This document shows, one piece after another, positions 19,435-28,995 of a stretch of DNA of 64,000 nt (the first letter of the stretch is position 1; each line of letters opens with the position of its first letter). The notes beneath the pieces were generated by a model, which saw only the letters and a list, made by a program, of their open reading frames with translations, did no database searches and was not told where the DNA came from. A program made the position numbers and the translations under genes. The stretch is from JBBRHQ01 sp963720735 (GTDB taxonomy: Bacteria; Actinomycetota; Thermoleophilia; Solirubrobacterales; 70-9), in contig CAVRGL010000007.1 in NCBI GenBank assembly GCA_963720735.1, positions 74,653-138,652 on the forward strand. The letters run 5' to 3'.

Positions 19435-20191
19435 GGATGATGCGCAAGCCGGTCAGGGTGAGCAGGTCGTCGACCTCGCTCACCGTCTCGCAGAAGGGCA
19501 CGATCACATCGGCCATCCCCCCGGTGGCGAGGAAGGAGACATCCTCGCCCATCTCCGCCTCGAGACGGCGGGCGATCGCGTCGATCGCCCCCGCGAAGCC
19601 GTAGATCATCCCGGCCTGCAGGCTGGCCTGGGTGGTTCGCCCGATCACCCCGCTCGGCTCGGCCAGGTCCACCTTCGGCAGGCGGGCGGCACGCTCGGTC
19701 AGCGCCTCGATCGAGATCTGCACGCCGGGGCCGATCACGCCGCCCAGGTACTCGCCCGATTCGGAGACCGCGTCGAAGGTGATCGCCGTGCCGAAGTCGA
19801 CCACCGCGCAGGGGCCACCCAGCTTCTCGTAGGCGGCGACCGCGTTGACGAGCCGGTCGGCGCCGAGCTCGTGCGGGTTGTCGAGGCGGACCGCCATCCC
19901 GGTCTTCACCCCGGGCCCGACCATTGTCGCCGCCGATCCCAGGTAGCGCTCGCTCATCCGCTGGTACTCGGGGTTGAGCCGCGGCACCACCGAGCAGACG
20001 ATCGAGGCATCGACCTCGGCCAGCTCCTTGCCGTCAAGTGCCAGCATGCTCGCCACACGGACGGCGAGCTGATCGGCAGTGTCCTCGCCGTCGGTGGCGA
20101 AGCGCCAGTGCTCGAGCAGCTCGTCGCCGTCGAAGGCGCCGATGTGCGTCTGCGTGTTCCCGACGTCGATCGCGAGCAGCATCGCCGCCAT
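19418..20191 (-). CDS. coaX: Type III pantothenate kinase
   Basis: A 257-residue ASKHA-fold kinase phosphorylating pantothenate, the first step of coenzyme A synthesis. Visible motifs are DVGNTQTHIG (phosphate 1), GADRLVNAVAAYEKLG, VDFGTAITFDAV (phosphate 2) and LGGVIGPGVQIS. These are diagnostic for CoaX rather than CoaA or PanK2. The length is typical. It overlaps dus downstream and is divergent from a small membrane-protein gene. Confidence 0.95.
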   Translation of the reverse strand: MAAMLLAIDVGNTQTHIGAFDGDELLEHWRFATDGEDTADQLAVRVASMLALDGKELAEVDASIVCSVVPRLNPEYQRMSERYLGSAATMVGPGVKTGMAVRLDNPHELGADRLVNAVAAYEKLGGPCAVVDFGTAITFDAVSESGEYLGGVIGPGVQISIEALTERAARLPKVDLAEPSGVIGRTTQASLQAGMIYGFAGAIDAIARRLEAEMGEDVSFLATGGMADVIVPFCETVSEVDDLLTLTGLRIIHELNK

Positions 20192-20219
20192 TATCGGTTA
20201 GCGTTGGCGGATCGGCTGT

Positions 20220-20486
20220 CTGATCGTCCTCTTCGCACTGCTCTCCCCACGGCTGGCCCTGTTCGGCCTGTGGATCTTCAGCGACCTGCTGAGCCGCGCC
20301 TTCGAGAGCTGGTTCGTCCCCTTCATCGGCTTCTTCCTGCTGCCCTGGACGACGCTGGCCTACGCGGTGATGTGGAGCTCCTCCGACGGCGTCGTCGGCT
20401 TCGAGTGGTTCATCGTCATCCTCGCCTTCCTCGTCGACCTCGGCTCCTACACGGTCAGCGAGCGCCGCCGCTCAGCGAGCGCCTAG
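20220..20486 (+). CDS. Small predicted membrane protein with a non-standard start
   Basis: An open frame of 88 codons encodes a strongly hydrophobic protein (ALLSPRLALFGLWIFSDLLS, WFVPFIGFFLLPWTTLAYA, WFIVILAFLVDLGSY) ending in a basic ERRRSASA tail. This looks like two or three membrane segments. No ATG, GTG or TTG lies between the upstream in-frame stop and the coding part, so CTG at 20220 is the best start, or a base error hides the true one. It ends six bases before a GST-like gene. I have no function for it; coding looks real from the composition. Confidence 0.5.
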   Translation: MIVLFALLSPRLALFGLWIFSDLLSRAFESWFVPFIGFFLLPWTTLAYAVMWSSSDGVVGFEWFIVILAFLVDLGSYTVSERRRSASA

Positions 20487-20491
20487 CGCCG

Positions 20492-21238
20492 GTGAAGGTC
20501 CGCCTCTACACGATCCCCGGCTCACATCCCGGGATGGCCGCGCGGCTGATGCTCGAGCACAAGGGCATTCCCTATACCCGCACCGACCTGCTGCCGGTGA
20601 TCTCGAAGGGCGCGCTCAAGGCGCTGCGCTTCGACGCTGTGACCGTCCCGGCGCTGACCGTCGACGGGCGCCGGGTTCAGGGGTCTCGCGCGATCGCCCG
20701 CGAGCTCGAGCGCCTCAAGCCCGAGCCGCCGCTCTTCCCTTCCGACCCGGAGCAACGGAAGGCTGTCGAGGAAGCGGAGCGCTTCGGCGACGAGGAGCTC
20801 CAGCACCCGATCCGCCAGATCCTCTGGTGGTGCCTGCGCAAGGACTCGGCTCCCCTGCGCAGCTACTCGGAGGGGGCGAAGATCGGGGTGCCGATCGGCC
20901 TCGCGGTGCGGACGGCGGCGCCGATAGTCGCCCTCTCGGCCCGCTTCAACGAGGCCGGGGACGAGAACGTCCGCCGCGACCTCGAGGCGCTGCCGGGGCT
21001 GCTCGACCGGATAGACGAGTGGATCGCCGCCGGTGTGCTCGACAGCCCCGAGCTCTACGCCGCCGACTTCCAGATCGCCCCGAGCGTGCGTCTGGCGATG
21101 ACCCTCGAAGACCTCCGCCCGATGGTCGAGGACCGCCCCGCGGGCAAGCTGGCGATGCGGGTCGCCCCCGATTACCCGGGCGAGGCTCCGCCGATTCTCC
21201 CGGCGGCCTGGCTCGAGCCGCTGCGGGTGCCCGCCTAG
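20492..21238 (+). CDS. Glutathione S-transferase N-terminal-like protein
   Basis: A 248-residue protein from GTG 20492. The first 75 residues have a thioredoxin-like GST fold pattern: VRLYTIPGSHPGMAA, then VPALTVDGRRVQGSRAIAREL, the cis-Pro and Glu/Ser glutathione-binding loop. The rest is helical, with a C-terminal domain resembling GST-C. Actinobacteria usually lack glutathione, so the ligand may be another thiol or none. It follows the small membrane gene by a few bases and its stop overlaps the convergent folK stop at a CTAG. Confidence 0.72.
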   Translation: MKVRLYTIPGSHPGMAARLMLEHKGIPYTRTDLLPVISKGALKALRFDAVTVPALTVDGRRVQGSRAIARELERLKPEPPLFPSDPEQRKAVEEAERFGDEELQHPIRQILWWCLRKDSAPLRSYSEGAKIGVPIGLAVRTAAPIVALSARFNEAGDENVRRDLEALPGLLDRIDEWIAAGVLDSPELYAADFQIAPSVRLAMTLEDLRPMVEDRPAGKLAMRVAPDYPGEAPPILPAAWLEPLRVPA

Positions 21239-21756
21239 AGCGCGCCGCCGCGCTCCACCCGCTGGCCGGGCGGCAGGGCATCCCAGGCGTCCGCGAGGCG
21301 GGTGCCGTCGGGGAGGGCGAGCTCGGGGTCCAGCTCGAGCAGCGGCGCGAGGACGAAGCGGCGACTGGTCACCTCGGGATGGGGTAGGCGGAGCCGCTCG
21401 TGCTCGAGCTCGAGGTCGCCGAGCAGCAGCAGATCGATGTCGAGCGGTCGCGGCCCGTGGCGGGGGCCGCCGAGCTCCCGTCCCCGCTCGGCCTCGATCC
21501 GCTTGCAGAGCTCGAGCAGCGCCAGCGGCTCCAGAGCGGTGCGCACCCTCGCTGCCGCGTTGAGGAAGTCCGGCTGCTCGAGCACCTCCCCGACCGGCTC
21601 GGTCACGTAGATGGAAGAGACCGCCTCGACCTCGACATCGCTCTCGCCGAGCAGCCGGATCGCGGCCCGCAGGTGTCCGGCGCTGTCGCCAACGTTGGAG
21701 CCGAGGCCGAGATAGCCGAGCCGGCTATCCCGACCCGTCGTCCTCGTCGACCTCAT
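21235..21756 (-). CDS. folK: 2-amino-4-hydroxy-6-hydroxymethyldihydropteridine pyrophosphokinase
   Basis: A 173-residue HPPK that transfers pyrophosphate from ATP to the pterin in folate synthesis. The motifs LGLGSNVGDSAGHL, YVTEPVG, QPDFLNAA and the signature GPRPLDIDLLLLGD (Mg2+ and ATP binding Asp pair) are all present, ending with LPHPEVTSRRFVLAPL. It overlaps folB by about 30 bases at its start, so the two are co-translated. The ten or so residues before LGYLGLGSN may be surplus. Confidence 0.96.
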   Translation of the reverse strand: MRSTRTTGRDSRLGYLGLGSNVGDSAGHLRAAIRLLGESDVEVEAVSSIYVTEPVGEVLEQPDFLNAAARVRTALEPLALLELCKRIEAERGRELGGPRHGPRPLDIDLLLLGDLELEHERLRLPHPEVTSRRFVLAPLLELDPELALPDGTRLADAWDALPPGQRVERGGAL

Positions 21757-22150
21757 CCTCGTCGTCGGCGCGCTCGTGTGTCACTTCGACCGCGACCTCG
21801 GTGATGGCCAGCGGGATCGGCGGCTCCGGCTTCGCGGCCCGCACCCGCACCGATTCGCAGCCGAAGCTCTCGATCAGCCGCTCGCCGACCACCTGGCAGA
21901 GCCGCTCCAGGGTCCGGTAGCTGCGCTCGGTCGCCGCCAGGGCGACGATGTCGCATGCCTCCGCGTAGTCGACCGTGTCCTCGAGCCGATCGGTGAGCAC
22001 GGCGTCGCAGTCGGGAACGTCGAAGGAGAGGTCGAACTCGAGCCGCTGGCCGATCTCCCGCTCGGCCTCCGTCACGCCGTGGTGGGTGTAGATCGAGAGG
22101 CCGCGGAGCTCGACCTCGACCCTCGACTCGGTTCCCTCGGGGCTGTCCAT
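21725..22150 (-). CDS. folB: Dihydroneopterin aldolase
   Basis: A 141-residue FolB that converts dihydroneopterin to 6-hydroxymethyldihydropterin. Recognised by LRGLSIYTHHGVTEAEREIGQ (active-site Glu region), DTVDYAEACDIV, TLERLCQVVGERLI and VRVRAAKPEPPI (catalytic Lys in the AKP motif). The C-terminus ends in an acidic tail of Asp/Glu that overlaps the folK start. It lies nine bases after folP. Confidence 0.96.
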   Translation of the reverse strand: MDSPEGTESRVEVELRGLSIYTHHGVTEAEREIGQRLEFDLSFDVPDCDAVLTDRLEDTVDYAEACDIVALAATERSYRTLERLCQVVGERLIESFGCESVRVRAAKPEPPIPLAITEVAVEVTHERADDEDEVDEDDGSG

Positions 22151-22159
22151 TCCCGGACC

Positions 22160-22987
22160 CTACGCAAGCAGCGGGGGAGGCGGCGGGCCGGCGATAGCCG
22201 CCGCAACCCGCAGCGCCTGCGCCATCTGATCGACGTCGTGGACGCGGAGCACCTCGGCGCCGTTGGTGGCGGCAAGCACCGAGGCGGCGATCGTCCCGCC
22301 GAGCCTCTCCCCCACCTCGGAGCCGTCGATCTTGCCGATGAAGCTCTTGCGCGAGGCGCCGACGACGACCGGCATGCCGAGCGACGCGATCTCCCCCAGT
22401 CGCCGCAGCAGCTCGAGGTTGTGCTCGAGAGTCTTGCCGAAGCCGATTCCGGGGTCGAGCCAGATCCTCTCCTCGGAGACGCCGGCGGCGATCGCCGCCT
22501 CGGCCCGCTCGGCGAGAAAGGCGCGGACGTCGTCGACGACGTCGTCGTAGACCGGGTCGACCTGCATGGTGCGCGGGTTGCCGAGCATGTGCATGAGCAC
22601 CAGGCCGGCGCCGCGCTCGGCGACCAGGGGCCCGATGTCGGGATCGGCGCGCAGCGCGGTGACGTCGTTGACGATCGTCGCCCCGGCCTCGAGCGCCGCC
22701 TCGGCGACCGCCAGCTTCGAGGTGTCGATCGAGATCGAGACCTCCTCCGCGGCCAGGGCCTCGGAGAGCCCCAGGACGACCGGCTCTGTCCGGCTCCGCT
22801 CCTCGGCCGCGCCCACCTCCTCGGCCCCGGGCCGGGTCGACTCGCCGCCGACGTCGAGGATCTCCGCTCCCTGCACTGCCAGCTCGCGGCCGTGGTCGAT
22901 CGCCGGGCCGGGCTCGAGGTAGAGGCCTCCGTCGGAAAACGAGTCCGGGGTGACGTTCACCACCCCCATGATGCGCACGCCGTCCAT
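22160..22987 (-). CDS. folP: Dihydropteroate synthase
   Basis: A 275-residue TIM-barrel enzyme joining p-aminobenzoate to the pterin pyrophosphate; it is the sulfonamide target. The motifs are MGVVNVTPDSFSDGG, DVGGESTRPGA, ISIDTSK, IVNDVTA, LDPGIGFGKT, GASRKSFIG and the C-terminal RVHDV. The ATG at 22987 overlaps the stop of the NTF2-like gene (ATGA), so it is coupled to a gene with no known folate role. All catalytic regions look intact. Confidence 0.97.
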   Translation of the reverse strand: MDGVRIMGVVNVTPDSFSDGGLYLEPGPAIDHGRELAVQGAEILDVGGESTRPGAEEVGAAEERSRTEPVVLGLSEALAAEEVSISIDTSKLAVAEAALEAGATIVNDVTALRADPDIGPLVAERGAGLVLMHMLGNPRTMQVDPVYDDVVDDVRAFLAERAEAAIAAGVSEERIWLDPGIGFGKTLEHNLELLRRLGEIASLGMPVVVGASRKSFIGKIDGSEVGERLGGTIAASVLAATNGAEVLRVHDVDQMAQALRVAAAIAGPPPPPLLA

Positions 22988-23385
22988 CACTCCGCAGCTC
23001 GCGCCGCGCCGACCGCGTCCTCGAATGTCTGGAACAGCGTGAGGCGGACCACCATCCCGTCCCCCAGTCTCCACAGCTGGCCGCCGTGGGCATCGACCTC
23101 TATGCCGTCCCGGCCCCGGGCGCGCAGGTGGGTGCCGACGACGATCGCGCCGGGGGACAGCTGCTCGATCCGGTCCGCCTCGATCTTGATCCCCTCGAAG
23201 GTGGCGAGCAGGTTCTCGCGCCAGCCGCGCTCGATCTCGTCCTTGCCGCGATAGACGCCCCGGTACGGCGCCAGGGAATTCGACCAGTCCGCAACCGCGT
23301 CGGGGGCGAAGTGCTCCAGCAGCCGCTCGATGTCGCCCTCGGACATCGCCGAGATCGCTCGACGCACCACCTCCAGGTCCTCCAA
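22987..23385 (-). CDS. SnoaL/NTF2-like protein
   Basis: A 132-residue cone-shaped NTF2-fold candidate: an N-terminal helix pair (EVVRRAISAMSEGDIERLLEHF), then DAVADWS, YRGVYRGKDEIERGWREN, and C-terminal strands (GGQLWRLGDGMVVRLTLFQTFEDA). This is typical of SnoaL-like proteins, which include cyclases, isomerases and ligand-binding members. It lies three bases after the amine oxidase gene and overlaps folP, so it belongs to the folate operon by position. Function unknown; an accessory to the amine oxidase is possible. Confidence 0.82.
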   Translation of the reverse strand: MEDLEVVRRAISAMSEGDIERLLEHFAPDAVADWSNSLAPYRGVYRGKDEIERGWRENLLATFEGIKIEADRIEQLSPGAIVVGTHLRARGRDGIEVDAHGGQLWRLGDGMVVRLTLFQTFEDAVGAARAAE

Positions 23386-23388
23386 CCT

Positions 23389-24756
23389 TCAGCCCCCCAT
23401 CGCTGCCAGCGCCTCGGCGGCGGCGCGCTCGCCGGAGCTGATCGCCCCGTCCATGTAGCCGCTCCACACGGTCGCCGTCTCCGCGCCGGCCCAGTGGATC
23501 GGGCCGACCGGGGCGCGCAGCGCCGGTCCGTTCGCCCGCCAGGCGCCGGTCGGCAGGAAGCCGCCGTAGCAGCCGGCCGAGTAGGGGTCCGCCGCCCAGG
23601 CCTTGTCGAGGTAGCGCTCCGGCTCGGCCGCCCGCGGACCGAAGAACCGCTCCAGGCAGCCGAGGACGATCGCCCTGCGCTCCGGCTGCGGCAGATCCGC
23701 CGCCGCCCGGGCCGCGGCCCCCTCGAGGAAGGCGAGCAGGACGCCCGGAGAGCCGTCGGGCGGAGAGTTGTCGTAGGTCACCGAGACGGGGCCGTCGGCG
23801 CTGGTCACCTGCCCGGAGAAGCCCTGGGCCCGCCAGAACGGCTCCGGGTAGACGGCCATGCACTTGACCACGCTGCCCATCGCCATCCGCTGGGTGAGCC
23901 CGTCGCGGACGGCGGGCATCGGCGGGTCGTATTCGATCCTCCCTGCGAGCACCGGCGGCAGCGCGACGATCGCCCGCCAGGCCTCGACCGCGACCCCCCC
24001 GGCGGTGCTTACCGTGACGATCCCCCGGGCATGCTCGATCCGCCGCACAGGCGCATCGAGGACGACGCAGTCCTCCAGCTCCTCCGCCATCCGCAGCGAG
24101 ATCGCCTGCGAGCCGCCGACCACTCTCGAGTCCTGCGCCCCGCCCTCCGTGTCGACCAGGGCCTCGAACGACCCCGCTGAGCGGATGTAGAAGAGGACGC
24201 TGAGCAGCGAGACGTCCTCGGGCTCGGCGGCCCACACCGCCCAGATCGCCAGCCGCATCAGGTCGCGGGCGGTCGGGGTGCGGACCCGTCTGCCCATCCA
24301 GGTGGCGAAGGTCTGCGAGTCCCAGCTCTCGGCCTTCGGCGCCGCCCAGGGGCGCTCGGGGTCGATCGTCCGGGCCATCGAGTTGATCCGCCGAAGCGAG
24401 GCGGCCGTCTCCGCCAGCGCCAGCGGGCTGACCCGCGGGATCGTCCCCTCGTAGCCGCGGATCCGGCCGTGGCGCTCGAACAGGTTGCGGCCCTCGCCGT
24501 AGGTCGGGAAGGTCTCGAGACCCAGCTCCTCGATCAGCCCCAGCACACGCTGCTGGCCGGGGCCGACCCACTGGCCGCCGATCTCGACCACCTTGCCCCC
24601 TCCGATCGGCTCGTTCAGGGTCCTCCCGCCCACCCGGTCGCGGGCCTCGAGCACGACCGGCCGCTTGCCGGCCGCGGCCACCGCCCGAGCCGCCGCGAGG
24701 CCGGCAAGGCCGGCGCCGACGATCGCTACGTCGGCGGAGATGCGCTCTCCACTCAT
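23389..24756 (-). CDS. FAD-dependent amine oxidase
   Basis: A 455-residue flavoprotein of the monoamine oxidase superfamily. The N-terminal dinucleotide fold reads IVGAGLAGLAAARA, followed by VLEARDRVGGRTLN (the GGR motif), GGQWVGPGQQ, and a C-terminal FAD signature HWAGAETATVWSGYMDGAI. It lacks a signal peptide. These enzymes oxidise primary or polyamines to aldehydes plus ammonia and peroxide. It opens a minus-strand unit continuing into the NTF2-like gene and folP-folB-folK, which is an unusual placement. It is divergent from the diguanylate cyclase gene. Confidence 0.9.
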   Translation of the reverse strand: MSGERISADVAIVGAGLAGLAAARAVAAAGKRPVVLEARDRVGGRTLNEPIGGGKVVEIGGQWVGPGQQRVLGLIEELGLETFPTYGEGRNLFERHGRIRGYEGTIPRVSPLALAETAASLRRINSMARTIDPERPWAAPKAESWDSQTFATWMGRRVRTPTARDLMRLAIWAVWAAEPEDVSLLSVLFYIRSAGSFEALVDTEGGAQDSRVVGGSQAISLRMAEELEDCVVLDAPVRRIEHARGIVTVSTAGGVAVEAWRAIVALPPVLAGRIEYDPPMPAVRDGLTQRMAMGSVVKCMAVYPEPFWRAQGFSGQVTSADGPVSVTYDNSPPDGSPGVLLAFLEGAAARAAADLPQPERRAIVLGCLERFFGPRAAEPERYLDKAWAADPYSAGCYGGFLPTGAWRANGPALRAPVGPIHWAGAETATVWSGYMDGAISSGERAAAEALAAMGG

Positions 24757-24857
24757 TGGCTCATCATTACTCGGGTTTCGGTCTTCGCGCCCCTAAAGGT
24801 TGGCCGGCCCGCGACGAATCAAAGGAGCGACACCCGGGTTATAGAGACCGGAACGCC

Positions 24858-25952
24858 ATGCTGAGGCTCACTCGCCTGCTCTCGAAGAAGGAGTCCTACT
24901 CCTCCGAGGACCTGCCAGCCGCGCTGCGGATCGGCTCGAGGCTGTGGGCGATGGGGATAGCGATCGCCATCCTGCTGCTACCGCTCAGCCCTCCCGATGA
25001 GGCGATCGGGGCCGCCGGCTGGGCCGTCACCACCGTCCTGGTCGCCGCCGGGGCCGGCGCCTGGTTCGCCTACCGCTCCCCGAGCCTGCCCTGGACCTTC
25101 AACCGGCTCTACGTCTCGAGTTTCTCAACGATCGTCGCGATCAGCCTGATCGAATGGCTCGCCGGCGGCGTCGGCTCGCCCTACTTCACCCTGCTGCTGC
25201 TGAGCGTCGCCTACGTCGCATCGATCTACTCGGCGCGCGAGATTTGCGGTTTCATGGCGGCAGTCGCCTTGGGTCTCGCTGCGCCCTTCCTCTACGACGG
25301 CTGGAACTCCGACGCCGCCGCCGTCGCCCTCGCGAACTTCCTCATCTGGTCGACGATCGCCTGGATCACCCACAGCCTGATGAGCCAGGTCCGGGCCCAG
25401 CGCCACCGGATGCGGCGCGGAGCCGCCGAGGCCCGCGAAGAGGCCCGGGTCGACGGCCTCACCGGGATCGGCAACCGCCGCGCCTTCGAGGAGGCGATTG
25501 CGATCGAGATCGCCCGCGCTGGCCGCACCGGGGTGCCGCTGAGCGTGGCGATGGCGGACATCGAGGGCTTCAAGCGGATCAACGACCGCTGGGGCCACGT
25601 CGAGGGCGACGAGTGCCTGCGCAGCGTCGCCCGCTCGCTCTCCGACGCGCTGCGCGCTCCCGACCGCTGCTTCCGCTGGGGCGGCGACGAGTTCGCCCTG
25701 CTGCTGCCCGGCACCGGCGCGGAGGGGGCGGCCCGCGTCAGCGAGCGCCTGCAGTTACACCTCGCGACCGGCGCCATCCGCCCCGACGGGGAACCGCTGA
25801 CGATCCGCTTCGGCGCCGCCGAGCTGACCCGGGGGATGAGCGCCTCCGAGCTGGTCGCCGCCGCAGACCTGGCGCTCCTCGCCTCGAAGTCGGAGGCCGC
25901 CGCGCCCGCACCGGGCGCCGACCCGCAACCTGCGAGCCGCGAGACTGCCTAA
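24858..25952 (+). CDS. Membrane-bound GGDEF diguanylate cyclase
   Basis: A 364-residue protein with about six membrane segments (residues 28-176) and a C-terminal GGDEF domain that makes c-di-GMP from two GTP. The active-site motif GGDEF is intact at 275-279, the metal Asp is in MADIEGFKRIND, and the product-inhibition RxxD site (R266-APD-D269) is present five residues upstream. Start at ATG 24858 is preferred over 24756, because the 34 extra residues are non-hydrophobic and overlap the divergent amine oxidase start. The last 15 residues are Ala/Pro rich. The stop is directly followed by the cupin gene. Confidence 0.92.
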   Translation: MLRLTRLLSKKESYSSEDLPAALRIGSRLWAMGIAIAILLLPLSPPDEAIGAAGWAVTTVLVAAGAGAWFAYRSPSLPWTFNRLYVSSFSTIVAISLIEWLAGGVGSPYFTLLLLSVAYVASIYSAREICGFMAAVALGLAAPFLYDGWNSDAAAVALANFLIWSTIAWITHSLMSQVRAQRHRMRRGAAEAREEARVDGLTGIGNRRAFEEAIAIEIARAGRTGVPLSVAMADIEGFKRINDRWGHVEGDECLRSVARSLSDALRAPDRCFRWGGDEFALLLPGTGAEGAARVSERLQLHLATGAIRPDGEPLTIRFGAAELTRGMSASELVAAADLALLASKSEAAAPAPGADPQPASRETA

Positions 25953-26375
25953 ATGGCCCACCGGGTTCTACGAAGTGCGGACGCCCACTGGCGCCCCTCG
26001 AACCAGATGCGCGTCCAGAACACCGACCTCGCCAAGCAGCTGGAGGCGGAGAACGTCGGCGCGCGCCTCTGGCGCCTCGCCCCCGGGCAGGCGTCGACCA
26101 AGCACCGCCATCCGACCCAGGAGGAGATCTACCTGCTGCTCGAGGGCAAGGGCCGGATGCGGGTGGACGGAGAGCTGCTCACCCTCGAGCCCCTCTCATC
26201 GGTGCTCGTCACCCACGAGACGGTCCGCCAGATCTTCAACGACGGCGACGAAGACGCCCTCTGGCTGGTCGTCGGCGCCCCGCCGGAGTCGGCGAACACG
26301 CTCGAGATGACCGAGGAGCAGCTGGCGCAGCTCTACCCCGACGGCCCCAAAGCCCTGCCGCCCGAGCTCAGCTGA
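25953..26375 (+). CDS. Cupin domain protein
   Basis: A 140-residue single-cupin protein. Motif 1 is KHRHPTQEEIYLLLEGKGRMRVDGE (His-His...Glu...Gly metal site) and motif 2 is the shorter LVTHETVRQIFNDGDED with one His. The ATG directly abuts the TAA of the diguanylate cyclase, so the two are one transcriptional unit. Ligand or reaction unknown; small cupins are often isomerases or regulators. It converges on ftsH, five bases away. Confidence 0.87.
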   Translation: MAHRVLRSADAHWRPSNQMRVQNTDLAKQLEAENVGARLWRLAPGQASTKHRHPTQEEIYLLLEGKGRMRVDGELLTLEPLSSVLVTHETVRQIFNDGDEDALWLVVGAPPESANTLEMTEEQLAQLYPDGPKALPPELS

Positions 26376-26380
26376 CGGGT

Positions 26381-28315
<1,935 letters not shown>

Positions 28316-28433
28316 AATTCGATCTCCGGGCGCAGGGCACGCTTGGGCCCGTTCCGCGCCGCGAAATCAGGGTACCAGGGGACCTGCCTGGGATACGCAG
28401 GCGGGCGCCCCACGGATCAGGCTCGCCGGTCGC

Positions 28434-28970
28434 CTAGCGGAAACCCTCCGCCAGGGCAGCAACGTGGTCGAGGTTGCGGTACTTCTGACCGTGATCGAGC
28501 CCGTAGCCGATCGCGAAGCGGTTGGGGATCTCGAAGCCGACGTAGCGGATCGGCAGATCGACCCGCCGCCGCTCCGGCTTGGTCAGCAGTGCGCAGACCT
28601 CGAGCGAGCGCGGGCTTCGGGCCCGCAGGTTTCTCAGCAGGTACTGGAGGGTGAGCCCGGAGTCGATGATGTCCTCGACGATCAGCACGTCGCGGCCGTC
28701 GATCGGCGCGTCGAGGTCCTTGAGGATCCGCACCACCCCGGAGGAGTCGATCTCCGAGCCGTAGCTGGAGATCGCAATGAAGTCGATCTCGCAGGGGATC
28801 GTCAGGTGGCGCATCAGGTCGGCGATGAACAGCACCGCCCCCTTCAGGACCCCGATCATCAGCAGGTCGCGGCCCTCGTAGTCGGCGCTGATCTCCTTGC
28901 CCAGCTCGGCGATCCGGCGGGTCAGGTCCTCGTGCGAGACGAGAGTTTCACCGATCGCCGCATCGTGCAT
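28434..28970 (-). CDS. hpt: Hypoxanthine phosphoribosyltransferase
   Basis: A 178-residue type I PRTase that salvages hypoxanthine and guanine with PRPP. Key motifs are GVLKGAVLFIADLM, SSYGSEIDSSG, the PRPP signature VLIVEDIIDSGLTL and the purine-binding YVGFEIPNRFAIGYGLD. The upstream ATG region lacks a clear Shine-Dalgarno, and a few codons later a second ATG is absent, so the start is accepted. It lies 25 bases after tilS, in the common tilS-hpt-ftsH order. Confidence 0.96.
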   Translation of the reverse strand: MHDAAIGETLVSHEDLTRRIAELGKEISADYEGRDLLMIGVLKGAVLFIADLMRHLTIPCEIDFIAISSYGSEIDSSGVVRILKDLDAPIDGRDVLIVEDIIDSGLTLQYLLRNLRARSPRSLEVCALLTKPERRRVDLPIRYVGFEIPNRFAIGYGLDHGQKYRNLDHVAALAEGFR

Positions 28971-28995
28971 GCGAAGGAGAAAAGCAGAAACCGCG

